Assembly (NCBI RefSeq): GCF_002939475.1 | Contig: NZ_PKFQ01000001.1 | Span: 5,577,001-5,641,000, forward strand | Direction: 5' to 3' | Length of the DNA stretch: 64,000 nt | DNA from: Streptomyces cinnamoneus | Lineage (GTDB): Bacteria; Actinomycetota; Actinomycetes; Streptomycetales; Streptomycetaceae | Shown: in pieces, positions 38,989 to 48,707 of the stretch | Layout of the letters: each line of letters opens with the position of its first letter | Position numbering within the stretch: the first letter of the stretch is position 1 | Translations under genes and position numbers: made by a program | The notes under the pieces: model-generated | What the model saw: only the letters and a program-made list of their open reading frames with translations | Database searches by the model: none | What the model was told of the DNA's origin: nothing

Positions 38989-40665
38989 TCAACTCATCCG
39001 CAGGGCCAGGAAGAAGTCCAGCTTGTCCTCCAGCCGGGACAGGTCCCGTCCCGTCAGCTGCTCGATCCGCCCCACCCGGTACCGCAGGGTGTTGACGTGC
39101 AGGTGCAGCCGCGTCGCGCAGCGCGTCCAGGAGCCGTCGGACTCCAGGAACGCCTCCAGCGTCGGGATCAGTTCGGCGCGGTGCCGGCGGTCGTAGTCGC
39201 GCAGGGGGTCCAGGAGGCGGGCGGTGAAGGCGCGGCGCACGTCGTCGGGGACGAACGGCAGCAGCAGGACGTGCGACGCCAGCTCCTGGTGGCCGGCCGC
39301 ACACACCGGGCCGGGGCGGGCGGCGGCGACGCGGCGGGCGTGCCGGGCCTCCTCCAGGGCGCCGCGCAGGCCCTCCGCGGAGTGGACGGCGGCGCTGACG
39401 CCGAAGGTCACGCGGCCGTCGTCGGCCAGACCCCGGGTGAGGGGCTCGCGGACCGTCGCGAGGAGGGCGTCGGCGTCCAGGCCGGCCGACGACTCGCCGG
39501 GGGCGGCGGCGACGGACGGCAGGGGCACCAGGGCCACCGCCTCGTCACCCGTGTGGGCGACGGCGATGCGGTCGGAGGGCTCGGGGCCGGAGGCGTCCGG
39601 GTCGACCAGCACCTCCTCCAGCAGCGACTGGGCGACCGGGCCGCCGGGGATCTCCCCGTCCGCCCACTCGACCCGGGCCACGACGACCTGCCAGTGCGGG
39701 GCGGTGCCCAGGCCCGGCAGCAGCACCGGCGCGGCCACCCGCAGCCGGGCGGCGATCTCGGCGGGCGCGGCGCCCGCCTGGACCAGCTCCAGGACCTCCT
39801 GGGCCAGCCGGCGCCGCACCGTACGGGCCGCGTCGCGCCGGTCCCGCTCGACGGCGATCAGCTGGGTGACGCCGTGCAGCAGGTCCAGCCGCTCCTCGGG
39901 CCACTCGCCCGCGTCGGCCTCGACGGCCAGCAGCCAGTCCGACAGCACGGTCTCGCGCACGTCCCGCGCGGAGGCGGCCCGGCCGCTGCTGCGCACGGGG
40001 AACAGGGAGTACGTGCCGCCGCCCGCGGTCACCCGGTGCGGGCCGCGCCGGCCGCTGCGGGAGGCCGCCAGGTGCTCGCCGGCGAGGGCGGCGCCGACCT
40101 GGGCGGGCAGGGCCGCGCCGGCGTCCGCCAGGGACGAGCCGGCGATCTGCCGGCCGGTGGGGGAGAGCACCCAGGCGCGCAGGTCCAGGTCGGAGCCGAG
40201 CAGGTCGAGGACGACCTCCGGGCCGCCGCCCGCCGGGCCGCCCGTCATCAGCCGCCGGTGCCGGTCCACGACGGCCGCGAGGTCCCCGGCCCGCTCGCTG
40301 GAGACCTGCCGGACCACGTGCTCGGTGACCGACGCGAACGAGACGTCCTCGTTCACGGAGAACAGCGGCAGCCGGTGCCGGGCACAGGCCTCGATCAGGT
40401 CGTCGGGCGTGGAGGCGATCTCCGCCTCGCCCGCCGCGAGCCCCGCCACCCCGGCGGCCGTGAGGATGCGCACGAACCGCTCCGAGTCCTCCGGCTCCCG
40501 CCGCCACGCCAGCCCCGTGAGGACCAGCTCGCCGCCGGACAGGTAGCGACTGGGGTCGCGCAGGTCGGTGGTCATCACGCCGCGCACGGTGCGGTCGAGC
40601 TCGTCCTCGCCGCCGAGCAGGCGGAGGCCCAGCGCCTCGGTCTCCAGCAGTGCGCGCAGCCGCAT
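38989..40665 (-). CDS. pucR: PucR family transcriptional regulator
   Basis: A 558-residue regulator of purine catabolism. The N-terminal PucR domain is LRALLETEALGLRLLGGEDE, then VMTTDLRDPSRYLSGGELVLTG. The C-terminal helix-turn-helix is TLEAFLESDGSWTRCATRLH, then HVNTLRYRVGRIEQLTGRDL. It is divergent from the xanthine dehydrogenase operon, which it most likely activates in response to a purine signal. The symbol is by family and context. Confidence 0.87.
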   Translation of the reverse strand: MRLRALLETEALGLRLLGGEDELDRTVRGVMTTDLRDPSRYLSGGELVLTGLAWRREPEDSERFVRILTAAGVAGLAAGEAEIASTPDDLIEACARHRLPLFSVNEDVSFASVTEHVVRQVSSERAGDLAAVVDRHRRLMTGGPAGGGPEVVLDLLGSDLDLRAWVLSPTGRQIAGSSLADAGAALPAQVGAALAGEHLAASRSGRRGPHRVTAGGGTYSLFPVRSSGRAASARDVRETVLSDWLLAVEADAGEWPEERLDLLHGVTQLIAVERDRRDAARTVRRRLAQEVLELVQAGAAPAEIAARLRVAAPVLLPGLGTAPHWQVVVARVEWADGEIPGGPVAQSLLEEVLVDPDASGPEPSDRIAVAHTGDEAVALVPLPSVAAAPGESSAGLDADALLATVREPLTRGLADDGRVTFGVSAAVHSAEGLRGALEEARHARRVAAARPGPVCAAGHQELASHVLLLPFVPDDVRRAFTARLLDPLRDYDRRHRAELIPTLEAFLESDGSWTRCATRLHLHVNTLRYRVGRIEQLTGRDLSRLEDKLDFFLALRMS

Positions 40666-40684
40666 CGTGGTCGCCGCCGATCTG

Positions 40685-40752
40685 TCTTCTTGTAACCAGT
40701 GGAATGCAGTGAGGTTTCTGAACCCCGTCTTTCGTTCGAATCTACAAGACAG
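40685..40752. promoter_or_regulatory. Inverted repeat in the pucR-xdh spacer
   Basis: CTTGTA (40689-40694) and TACAAG (40743-40748) are perfect complements, and the flanks extend the match (TGTCTT versus AAGACAGG), centred about 55 bp apart. It may be a PucR site or paired half-sites. Confidence 0.4.
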
Positions 40753-40896
40753 GGGCCCTGGCCAGCCAACCGCTTCATGTTTTCAGTGACTGCACCGGCC
40801 CGGCCGGGCGCCGCTCTACTGGCTGCACGCAGCGGTGCACCCCGTGCGGAACCCGCCATGAACGACTCCGGCACCCCCCTCGAGAAGAGACCCTTC

Positions 40897-41784
40897 ATGG
40901 ACTTCCTGCGCCCCGCCAGCTGGGAGGACGCCCTCGCCGCCAAGGCCGAGCACCCCGCCGCCGTGCCCATAGCGGGCGGCACGGACGTCATGGTCGAGAT
41001 CAACTTCGACCACCGCCGTCCGGAGCACCTGCTGGACCTGGGCCGCGTCGCCGAGCTCCACGCCTGGGAGACGGACGGGCGCGACGTGCGCCTCGGCGCC
41101 GCCGTGCCCTACGCCCGCGTCATCGAGCACCTGCGCCGCGAGCTGCCCGGCCTCGCACGCGCAGCGCACACCGTGGGCTCGCCCCAGATCCGCAACCGCG
41201 GCAGCGTCGGCGGCAACCTCGGCGCCGCCTCCCCCGCGGGCGACAGCCACCCGGCGCTGCTCGCCGCCGGCGCCGAGGTCGAGGCGGAGTCCGTACGCGG
41301 CACCCGCCTGATCCCGGTCGAGGAGTTCTACACCGGCGTCAAGCGCAACGCCCTCGCGCCAGACGAGCTGATCCGCGCCGTGCGCATCCGCAAGGCCACC
41401 GGGCCGCAGCAGTTCTCCAAGGTCGGCACGCGCAACGCGATGGTCATCGCGGTCTGCGCCTTCGGCATCGCCCTCCACCCGGGCAGCCGCACCGTGCGGA
41501 CCGGCATCGGCTCGGCCGCGCCCACGCCCCTGCGGGCCCGCGCCGCCGAGGAGTTCCTGGACGCCGCCCTGGAGGAGGCCGGCCTCTGGGAGTCGCGGCG
41601 GGCCGTCCCCGCGCCGGTCGCCGCCCAGTTCGCCGAACTGGCCGCCGGGGCCTGCAACCCCATCGACGACGTGCGCGGCAGCGCCGCCTACCGCCGTCGT
41701 GCCGTCGGCGTCATGGCCCGCCGCACGCTGGGCTGGGTCTGGGAGGAATACACCACGGGGGAGAGGAGCGCGCCGTGCGCGTGA
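40897..41784 (+). CDS. Xanthine dehydrogenase, FAD subunit
   Basis: A 295-residue FAD-binding middle subunit of the molybdenum hydroxylase. The FAD motifs are PIAGGTDVMVEINF and PQIRNRGSVGGNLGAASPAGDS. ATG at 40897 follows GAGAAGAG; an in-frame ATG at 40858 would add 13 residues. It overlaps the next gene by 10 bases. The operon order FAD, iron-sulfur, molybdopterin is usual in streptomycetes. Confidence 0.9.
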   Translation: MDFLRPASWEDALAAKAEHPAAVPIAGGTDVMVEINFDHRRPEHLLDLGRVAELHAWETDGRDVRLGAAVPYARVIEHLRRELPGLARAAHTVGSPQIRNRGSVGGNLGAASPAGDSHPALLAAGAEVEAESVRGTRLIPVEEFYTGVKRNALAPDELIRAVRIRKATGPQQFSKVGTRNAMVIAVCAFGIALHPGSRTVRTGIGSAAPTPLRARAAEEFLDAALEEAGLWESRRAVPAPVAAQFAELAAGACNPIDDVRGSAAYRRRAVGVMARRTLGWVWEEYTTGERSAPCA

Positions 41785-42269
41785 ACTTCACGGTCAACGG
41801 CCGTCCGCAGGAGGCGGACGACGTGTGGGAGGGCGAGAGCCTGCTGTACGTGCTGCGCGAGCGGCTGGGCCTGCCCGGCTCCAAGAACGCCTGCGAGCAG
41901 GGCGAATGCGGCTCCTGCACGGTCCGGCTCGACGGCGTGACCGTCTGCGCCTGCCTGGTGGCGGCCGGGCAGGCCGAGGGGTGCGAGGTCACCACCGTCG
42001 AGGGCCTGGCCGGCCGCGCCGGACTGCCCGACGGCGAACTCACCCCCGTCCAGCAGGCGTTCGTCGACGCCGGCGCCGTGCAGTGCGGCTTCTGCACCCC
42101 CGGCCTGCTCGTCGCGGCGGACGAGCTGCTGGAGTGCGACCCCGACCCCTCCGACGCCGACATACGCGAGGCCCTGTCCGGGAACCTGTGCCGGTGCACC
42201 GGCTACGAGAAGATCCTCGACGCGGTCCGCCTGGCCGCCGCGCGTACCGGAGAGGCGGCCCGGCCGTGA
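41775..42269 (+). CDS. Xanthine dehydrogenase, 2Fe-2S subunit
   Basis: A 164-residue small subunit with both [2Fe-2S] clusters: C40, C45, C48, C60 (NACEQGECGSCTV) and C104, C107, C139, C141 (QCGFCTPG, NLCRCTGYEK). It passes electrons from the molybdenum centre to FAD. GTG at 41775 lies inside the end of the FAD subunit gene, and its stop overlaps the next GTG as GTGA. Confidence 0.93.
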   Translation: MRVNFTVNGRPQEADDVWEGESLLYVLRERLGLPGSKNACEQGECGSCTVRLDGVTVCACLVAAGQAEGCEVTTVEGLAGRAGLPDGELTPVQQAFVDAGAVQCGFCTPGLLVAADELLECDPDPSDADIREALSGNLCRCTGYEKILDAVRLAAARTGEAARP

Positions 42270-44650
42270 GCGACGACACCCGCACCCCCGCCGGCGTCAC
42301 CCGGCGCGGCGGCACCAGGGGCGGCGTCGGCGAGTCCACCCTCCGCCCCGACGGCACCCTCAAGGTCACCGGCGAGTTCGCCTACGCCTCCGACCTGTGG
42401 CACGAGGACATGCTGTGGGGCTTCACCCTCCGCAGCCCGCACGCCCACGCCCGGATCCGCTCGGTCGACGTCTCCGCCGCCCTCGCCACGGCCGGCGTCC
42501 ACGCCGTCATGACGCACCGGGACCTCCCCGCAGAGACCCGCTACGGCCTGGAGATCAAGGACACCCCGGTCCTCGCCGACGGCGTCGTGCGCCACCACGG
42601 CGAGCCCGTCGCCCTCGTGGCCGCCGACCACCCCGAGACCGCCCGCCGCGCCGCCGCCAAGATCGTGGTCGACTACGAGCAACTGCCCGTCGTCACCGGC
42701 GAGGAGAGCGCCACCGCACCCGGCGCCCCCGTCCTCCACCCCGGCCGCACGGACGACCACGCCCGTCACGTCCCCCACCCCAACATCGTCCACCGCCAGC
42801 CCGTCGTCCGCGGCGACGTCGCCGCCGCCCGGGCCCGCGCCGACGTCGTCGTCACCGGCGACTACGAGGTGGGCATGCAGGACCAGGCCTTCCTCGGCCC
42901 CGAGTCCGGCCTCGCCGTGCCCGCCGAGGACGGCGGCGTCGACCTCTACATCGCCACCCAGTGGCTGCACGCGGACCTGCGCCAGATCGCCCCCGTCCTC
43001 GGGCTGCCCGAGCACAAGGTCCGCATGACGCTCTCCGGGGTCGGCGGCGCCTTCGGCGGCCGCGAGGACCTGTCCATGCAGGCCCACGCCTGCCTGCTCG
43101 CGCTGCGCACGGGCAAGCCCGTGAAGATCGTCTACAACCGCTTCGAGTCCTTCTTCGGCCACGTCCACCGCCACCCCGCCACGCTCCGCTACGAGCACGG
43201 GGCGACCCGCGACGGCAGGCTCTGCCACGTCAAGGCCCGCATCGTGCTGGACGGCGGGGCCTACGCCTCCTCCTCCCCGGCCGTCGTCGGCAACGCCGCC
43301 TCCCTCGCCGTCGGCCCCTACGCCGTCGACGACGTCGACGTCGAGGCGATCGCCCTCTACACCAACAACCCGCCCTGCGGAGCGATGCGCGGATTCGGCG
43401 CGGTCCAGGCGTGCTTCGCCTACGAGGCGCAGATGGACAAGCTCGCCGACGCCCTGGGCATGGACCCGGTGGAGTTCCGCCGCGTCAACGCCATGGCGCA
43501 GGGCGCGGTCATGCCCACCGGGCAGGTCGTCGACTCGCCCGCCCCCGTCGCCGAACTGCTGCGCCGCGTCAAGGCGATGCCGCTGCCGCCACGGCGGCAA
43601 TGGGAGACCGCCGGCGGCTCCCCGGACGTACGGGCCCTGCCCGGCGGGCTGTCGAACACCACCCACGGCGAGTCGGTCGTGCGGGGCGTCGGCTACGCCG
43701 TGGGCATCAAGAACGTCGGCTTCTCCGAGGGCTTCGACGACTACTCCACCGCCCGGGTGCGCCTGGAGGTGACCGGCGGCGAGCCCGTCGCCACCGTCCA
43801 CACCGCCATGGCCGAGGTGGGCCAGGGCGGCGTGACCGTGCACGCCCAGATCGCCCGCACCGAGCTGGGCGTCTCCCGCGTCACCGTCGCCCCGGCCGAC
43901 ACCGCGGTGGGGTCGGCGGGGTCGACCTCCGCCTCCCGCCAGACCTACGTCACCGGCGGCGCCGTCAAGCACGCCTGCGAGGCGGTGCGGGAGAAGGTGC
44001 TGGAGCTGGGCCGGGCGAAGTTCGGCACGTACCACCCGGCGTGGGCGACGGCCGAACTCCTGCTGGAGGACGGCAAGGTGGTCACCGACGGCGGCGAGAC
44101 GCTGGCCTCCCTCGCGGACGTCCTGGAGGGCGAGAGCTGCGAGGCGGAGCTGGAGTGGCGGCACCGCCCCACCCAGCCCTTCGACCCGCGCACCGGACAG
44201 GGCTTCGGCCACGTCCAGTACTCCTTCGCCGCCCACCGCGCGGTCGTCGAGGTCGACACCGAGCTGGGCCTGGTCAAGGTCGTGGAACTGGCCTGCGCCC
44301 AGGACGTCGGCAAGGCCCTCAACCCGCTGTCCGTCGCCGGCCAGATCCAGGGCGGCACCACCCAGGGCCTGGGACTCGCGGTCATGGAGGAGATCGTCGT
44401 CGACCCGGTCACCGCGAAGGTCCGCAACCCCTCCTTCACCGACTACCTGATCCCCACCATCCTCGACACGCCGGCGATACCCGTCGACGTCCTCGAACTC
44501 GCCGACCACCACGCCCCCTACGGGCTGCGCGGCGTCGGCGAGGCACCCACGCTGTCCTCGACGCCCGCCGTCGTGGCGGCGATCCGCCGGGCCACGGGCC
44601 TGGCGCTCGCGCGCGTACCGGTACGGCCGGAGCACCTGACCGGCACCTGA
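42266..44650 (+). CDS. Xanthine dehydrogenase, molybdopterin subunit
   Basis: A 794-residue catalytic subunit that oxidises hypoxanthine and xanthine to urate. Visible motifs: GVGGAFGGREDLSMQAH (molybdopterin loop), PPCGAMRGFGAVQACFAYE with the substrate-binding Arg, and near the C-terminus YGLRGVGEAPTLSSTPAV carrying the catalytic Glu. Other aldehyde or nicotine hydroxylases share the fold; PucR and a purine permease next door favour xanthine. Coupled to the iron-sulfur subunit by a GTGA overlap. Confidence 0.92.
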   Translation: MSDDTRTPAGVTRRGGTRGGVGESTLRPDGTLKVTGEFAYASDLWHEDMLWGFTLRSPHAHARIRSVDVSAALATAGVHAVMTHRDLPAETRYGLEIKDTPVLADGVVRHHGEPVALVAADHPETARRAAAKIVVDYEQLPVVTGEESATAPGAPVLHPGRTDDHARHVPHPNIVHRQPVVRGDVAAARARADVVVTGDYEVGMQDQAFLGPESGLAVPAEDGGVDLYIATQWLHADLRQIAPVLGLPEHKVRMTLSGVGGAFGGREDLSMQAHACLLALRTGKPVKIVYNRFESFFGHVHRHPATLRYEHGATRDGRLCHVKARIVLDGGAYASSSPAVVGNAASLAVGPYAVDDVDVEAIALYTNNPPCGAMRGFGAVQACFAYEAQMDKLADALGMDPVEFRRVNAMAQGAVMPTGQVVDSPAPVAELLRRVKAMPLPPRRQWETAGGSPDVRALPGGLSNTTHGESVVRGVGYAVGIKNVGFSEGFDDYSTARVRLEVTGGEPVATVHTAMAEVGQGGVTVHAQIARTELGVSRVTVAPADTAVGSAGSTSASRQTYVTGGAVKHACEAVREKVLELGRAKFGTYHPAWATAELLLEDGKVVTDGGETLASLADVLEGESCEAELEWRHRPTQPFDPRTGQGFGHVQYSFAAHRAVVEVDTELGLVKVVELACAQDVGKALNPLSVAGQIQGGTTQGLGLAVMEEIVVDPVTAKVRNPSFTDYLIPTILDTPAIPVDVLELADHHAPYGLRGVGEAPTLSSTPAVVAAIRRATGLALARVPVRPEHLTGT

Positions 44651-44771
44651 CGCCCGCCGTCGTCCGCCGCGCCGCGCACGCGCCCCCCAGTGGCGTCGCG
44701 GCGGCACCCTTCCGCCTCGGGCCGTCCCCCGGGTCGTGCAGCCCCCACCCACGACTGATGGAGCAGGCACC

Positions 44772-46232
44772 ATGACCCACGCACCAGCGCGGCCAAAGAC
44801 CCCGGCGGACGCCGCGGGCGCGGGCCCGCGGCGGCCCGCCGGACGGTCCTGGCCCGACCGGTACTTCCACATCACCGACCGGGGCTCGACGCTCGCGCGC
44901 GAAGTGCGCGGCGGCGTCACCACGTTCATGGCGATGAGCTACATCCTGCTGCTCAACCCGCTGATCCTCTCCGGCCCCGACGTGGCGCGGCACACCCTCG
45001 ACCGGCAGGGCCTCATCACCGCCACCGCCTTCGCCGCGGCGGCCTGCACGCTGCTCATGGGCCTGATCGGCCGGGTCCCCCTCGCCCTGGCGGCCGGGCT
45101 CGGCGTCTCCGGAGTGCTCTCCACGCAGGTGGCCCCCCGGATGACGTGGCCGCAGGCGATGGGCATGTGCGTCGTCTACGGCGTGGTCATCATGCTGCTC
45201 GTGCTCACCGGGATGCGCGAGCGCGTCATGAACGCCATCCCCGTGGAGCTCAAGCACGCCATCACCATGGGCATCGGCATGTTCATCGCCCTCATCGGCC
45301 TGGTGAAGGCGGGCTTCGTGCACGCCTCGCGGTCGGGCGGCCCGGTCACCCTGGGCCCCGCCGGCGAACTGGCGGGCTGGCCCGTGCTGCTCTTCTGCGT
45401 CACCCTGCTGCTGATCTTCGTGCTGCAGGCCCGGGAGGTGCCCGGCGCGATCCTCATCGGCATCGTGGCCGGCACGGTGCTGGCCGTCGTCGTGAACGCC
45501 GTCGGCGACCTCGGCCCGAAGACCTGGCAGAACGGCGCCCCGGCACTCAGGGGCGGTGCCGTCTCCATGCCGGACTTCACGCTCTTCGGGCGGGTCGAGT
45601 TCGGCGGCTGGGGCGCGGTGGGCGGGGTGACCGTCGGGATGATCGTCTTCACCCTGGTCCTGGCCGGCTTCTTCGACGCCATGGCGACCGTCATCGGCGT
45701 CGGCACCGAAGCGGGCCTCGCCGACGACGAGGGCCGGATGCCGGGTCTGAGCAGGGCCCTGCTCGTCGACGGCGCGGGCGGGGCGATCGGGGGAGTGGCC
45801 GGGGCGTCCGGCCAGACCGTCTTCGTCGAGTCCGCGACGGGCGTGGGCGAGGGCGCCCGCACGGGCCTGTCGTCCGTCGTCACGGGGCTGCTCTTCACGG
45901 CCTGCCTGTTCTTCACCCCGCTGACGAGGATCGTCCCCGGCGAGATCGCCGCGGCCGCCCTGGTGGTGATCGGCGCCATGATGATGGGCCACGCCCGGCA
46001 CATCGACTGGACGGACCGCGCGGTGACCATCCCCGTCTTCCTGACGGTCGTCCTCATGCCCTTCACGTACTCCATCACGGCCGGCGTCGGCGGCGGCGTC
46101 ATCGCCTACACGGCCATCAAGGCGGGTCAGGGCAAGTGGCGCGAGCCCGGCGTCTTCATGTGGGCCCTGAGCCTGGTCTTCGCGGGCTACTTCGCCCTGC
46201 ATCCCATCGAGCACTGGCTGGGCGTGAAGTAA
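44772..46232 (+). CDS. NCS2 purine permease (AzgA-like)
   Basis: A 486-residue membrane transporter with about 12-14 hydrophobic segments. The AzgA/PbuG group motifs are TTFMAMSYILLLNPLIL near the N-terminus, PVELKHAITMGIGMFIALIG, and GASGQTVFVESATGVGEGAR. It brings in hypoxanthine, adenine or guanine as substrate for the preceding dehydrogenase. ATG at 44772 after GGAG; 121 bases after the molybdopterin subunit. Confidence 0.88.
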   Translation: MTHAPARPKTPADAAGAGPRRPAGRSWPDRYFHITDRGSTLAREVRGGVTTFMAMSYILLLNPLILSGPDVARHTLDRQGLITATAFAAAACTLLMGLIGRVPLALAAGLGVSGVLSTQVAPRMTWPQAMGMCVVYGVVIMLLVLTGMRERVMNAIPVELKHAITMGIGMFIALIGLVKAGFVHASRSGGPVTLGPAGELAGWPVLLFCVTLLLIFVLQAREVPGAILIGIVAGTVLAVVVNAVGDLGPKTWQNGAPALRGGAVSMPDFTLFGRVEFGGWGAVGGVTVGMIVFTLVLAGFFDAMATVIGVGTEAGLADDEGRMPGLSRALLVDGAGGAIGGVAGASGQTVFVESATGVGEGARTGLSSVVTGLLFTACLFFTPLTRIVPGEIAAAALVVIGAMMMGHARHIDWTDRAVTIPVFLTVVLMPFTYSITAGVGGGVIAYTAIKAGQGKWREPGVFMWALSLVFAGYFALHPIEHWLGVK

Positions 46233-46246
46233 GGGGGGAACGACCG

Positions 46247-47374
46247 ATGCTGGACATCGCGGCCGGGCTGCACCGGTGGTGTGAGGAGGGACGCGACTTC
46301 GCGGTCGCCACGGTGGTGGCCGTCCGCGGGAGCGCCCCGCGCGAGCCGGGCGCGGCCCTCGCCGTCGACGCGGCCGGCACGGTGCTCGGCTCGGTCTCGG
46401 GAGGGTGCGTCGAGGGCGCGGTCTACGAGCTGTGCCGGACGGCGCTGGCCGGCGGCGAGCCGGTGCTGGAGCGGTTCGGCTACTCCGACGAGGACGCCTT
46501 CGCCGTCGGACTGACCTGCGGCGGGGAGATCGACGTCCTCGTGGTCCCCGTGCGGGAGGGGTCGGTCGAGCGGGCCGCGCTGGCCACGGTCGCGCGGGGC
46601 GGGACGGCGGCCCTGGCGCGCGTCGTCTCCGGCCCCCGCCCCCTGCTGGGCCGGGCGCTGCTCGTCGGGCCGGACGGCCGCGCCGGCGGCTCCCTGGGCG
46701 GCCCCGCCGCCCTGGACCGGACAGCGGCCCGCGAGGCGGCCGCCCTCCTGGACGCGGGCCGCACCGCCGCGGTGGACCTCGGCGCGGACGGCTCGCGCTG
46801 CGGCGAACCGGTGCGGCTCCTGGTCGAGTGCAGCGTGCCGCCGCCCCGCATGCTCGTCTTCGGCGCGATCGACTTCGCGTCGGCGCTGGTGCGGGCGGGG
46901 AAGTTCCTGGGCTACCGCGTGACGGTGTGCGACGCCCGGCCCGTCTTCGCGACGGCGGCCCGCTTCCCCGAGGCGGACGAGGTGGTCGTCGACTGGCCGC
47001 ACCGCTACCTCGACGGGCAGGGCGCGGCCCTGGACGGCCGCACGGTGCTGTGCGTCCTCACGCACGACGTGAAGTTCGACGTGCCGCTGCTGCGGCGGGC
47101 GTTGCGGCTGCCGGTAGCGTACGTGGGCGCGATGGGCTCGCGCCGCACGCACGCCGTCCGGCTGGCGCGCCTGCGGGAGGCCGGCGCGGACGAGGCGGAG
47201 CTGGCCCGCCTCCGCTCGCCGATCGGGCTCGACCTGGGGGCCCGGACGCCGGAGGAGACGGCCCTGTCCATCGCCGCGGAGATCGTGGCGGTGCGGCGCG
47301 GAGGGACGGGGGTGCCGCTGACGGGAGGGGACGCCCCCATCCACCACGAGGCCGGGAGCACGGTCGCCGCCTGA
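46247..47374 (+). CDS. XdhC-type molybdenum cofactor maturation factor
   Basis: A 375-residue XdhC/CoxI protein that binds molybdenum cofactor, aids its sulfuration and loads it into xanthine dehydrogenase. The N-terminal XdhC domain has VAVRGSAPREPGAALAV, VSGGCVEGAVYEL and LTCGGEIDVLV. The C-terminal Rossmann domain has MLVFGAIDFASALVRAGKFL and AYVGAMGSRRTHAVRL. ATG at 46247 follows AAGGGGGGAA, 14 bases after the permease. Last gene of the operon, followed by a terminator. Confidence 0.9.
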   Translation: MLDIAAGLHRWCEEGRDFAVATVVAVRGSAPREPGAALAVDAAGTVLGSVSGGCVEGAVYELCRTALAGGEPVLERFGYSDEDAFAVGLTCGGEIDVLVVPVREGSVERAALATVARGGTAALARVVSGPRPLLGRALLVGPDGRAGGSLGGPAALDRTAAREAAALLDAGRTAAVDLGADGSRCGEPVRLLVECSVPPPRMLVFGAIDFASALVRAGKFLGYRVTVCDARPVFATAARFPEADEVVVDWPHRYLDGQGAALDGRTVLCVLTHDVKFDVPLLRRALRLPVAYVGAMGSRRTHAVRLARLREAGADEAELARLRSPIGLDLGARTPEETALSIAAEIVAVRRGGTGVPLTGGDAPIHHEAGSTVAA

Positions 47375-47400
47375 GTGGTCGTCACTCGGGCGGGCCCCCG

Positions 47401-47427
47401 GCCCCCTTCCAGGGGGCGGCTCCCTTT
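47401..47427 (+). terminator. Terminator of the xanthine dehydrogenase operon
   Basis: GCCCCCT (47401-47407), TCC loop, AGGGGGC (47411-47417), then a stretch ending in TTTT. A near-canonical intrinsic terminator 27 bases after the XdhC stop. Confidence 0.75.
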
Positions 47428-47563
47428 TGCAGCCTTATTACCCTTTCATGGTGGTCGCTGCTCCGGCCTGTGGCATGCTGGATGGCTGAAGGTGCCGTTC
47501 CGGTTCCGCCGTCGACGCGGCCACGGCACCCGCGCCGTCCGTACGAGCGAGGAGGTGACCGGG

Positions 47564-47629
47564 ATGGCCAGCCGCAGTCCCGGGGGAAGTCCTCGCCGCA
47601 GCGGCGCCCGCCGCCTCCCGGCCCGCTGA
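47564..47629 (+). CDS. 21-codon leader ORF upstream of mgtC
   Basis: ATG at 47564 follows GAGGAGGTGA at 6-7 bases, an excellent site. The peptide starts MASRSPGGSPRRSGARR and is rich in Arg and Pro; its stop lies 243 bases before mgtC. The roughly 450-bp leader between a promoter-like AT-rich stretch (about 47430-47450) and mgtC is long for this genome. Proline-containing leader peptides control mgtC in other bacteria, so a magnesium- or translation-sensing role is a reasonable inference. Confidence 0.5.
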   Translation: MASRSPGGSPRRSGARRLPAR

Positions 47630-47872
47630 CCACGCGAACGGCCCCGCCGGCCGTCCGCCGTGCCGTGCCGGGCGCGGGTACGCCCGTCCGCACCGGTCGC
47701 CGTCGCGCGTGACGCCCCTTCCCCCTTCCCGCAGGCGCCGCCCCGCCTCCCTCGCCTGAAGCCGTGGTTCCGGGGTGCTTCGCGCTGCCCACACGGCGTC
47801 CGGCGCCGGTTCAACACCCGGCGGCGACCGGCCGATAGGAGATCGACGACAAGGAACGGAGGAAGGCGGACC

Positions 47873-48691
47873 ATGGCCTTCGTCAACGAATGGGCTCTGG
47901 CGGCGAACATCGGTGCCGGGCTGGGCTTCGGCGCGATCATCGGGCTGGAGCGCCAGTGGCGGGCCCGGATGGCGGGACTGCGCACGAACGCGCTCGTCGC
48001 CGCCGGATCTGCCCTCTTCGTGCTCCTGTCGACCTACGGCTTCAGCAGCGCGACCAGCACCAGCGGCTACGACGGCTCCCGCGTCGCCGCGCAGATCGTC
48101 TCCGGCATCGGCTTCCTGGGCGCGGGCGTCATCATGCGCGACGGACTGAGCGTCCGGGGCCTCAACACGGCAGCCACACTGTGGTGTTCGGCAGCCGTCG
48201 GCGCCCTGGCCGGTACGGGACTGTACGTGCTGGCGGCGCTCGGGACCGTCGGGGTGGTCGCCGCCAACACCCTGCTGCGGCCGCTGGCCCGCGGCCTGGA
48301 CCGGGGGCCGCACGGCGGCGCGGAGGTCTCCACCGACTACCACTTCGAAGTGGTGTGCACCGAGCCCGAGGAGGCCCACGTGCGTACCCTCGTCGTCCAG
48401 GCGGTCGCCCGCCCCGGCTTCCGGTTGCGGTCGGTGCACAGCCGCGACGCCGAGACCGCCGGCAAGGTGACCGTTTCCGCCGAACTGACCACGGAACGGC
48501 GCGACGACAGCCTGCTGGAGGAAGCCGTCAGCAGACTGTCCCTGGAACCCGCCGTCTCCGCCGTCAGCTGGACCGTCCTGCAGGGTCCGGACGACGACGA
48601 TGACGACGACGCCGACGGCGGCCCGGACAGCGGCTACGGCCGGGGCCGCCGCGCCCGGCGTCGCGTACGGAACCTCTTCACCGGACGGTGA
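47873..48691 (+). CDS. MgtC/SapB family membrane protein
   Basis: A 272-residue MgtC-type protein. The signature is GAIIGLERQWRARMAGLRTN, then IVSGIGFLGAGVIMRDG and VRGLNTAATLWCSAAVGALAG; four to five membrane segments precede a soluble ACT-like domain and an Asp-rich, Arg-rich tail. MgtC proteins help growth in low magnesium and modulate ATP synthase. ATG at 47873 after GGAGGAAGGCGG. It converges on the O-methyltransferase. Confidence 0.88.
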   Translation: MAFVNEWALAANIGAGLGFGAIIGLERQWRARMAGLRTNALVAAGSALFVLLSTYGFSSATSTSGYDGSRVAAQIVSGIGFLGAGVIMRDGLSVRGLNTAATLWCSAAVGALAGTGLYVLAALGTVGVVAANTLLRPLARGLDRGPHGGAEVSTDYHFEVVCTEPEEAHVRTLVVQAVARPGFRLRSVHSRDAETAGKVTVSAELTTERRDDSLLEEAVSRLSLEPAVSAVSWTVLQGPDDDDDDDADGGPDSGYGRGRRARRRVRNLFTGR

Positions 48692-48707
48692 GGGTTCCAG
48701 TCCGTCC

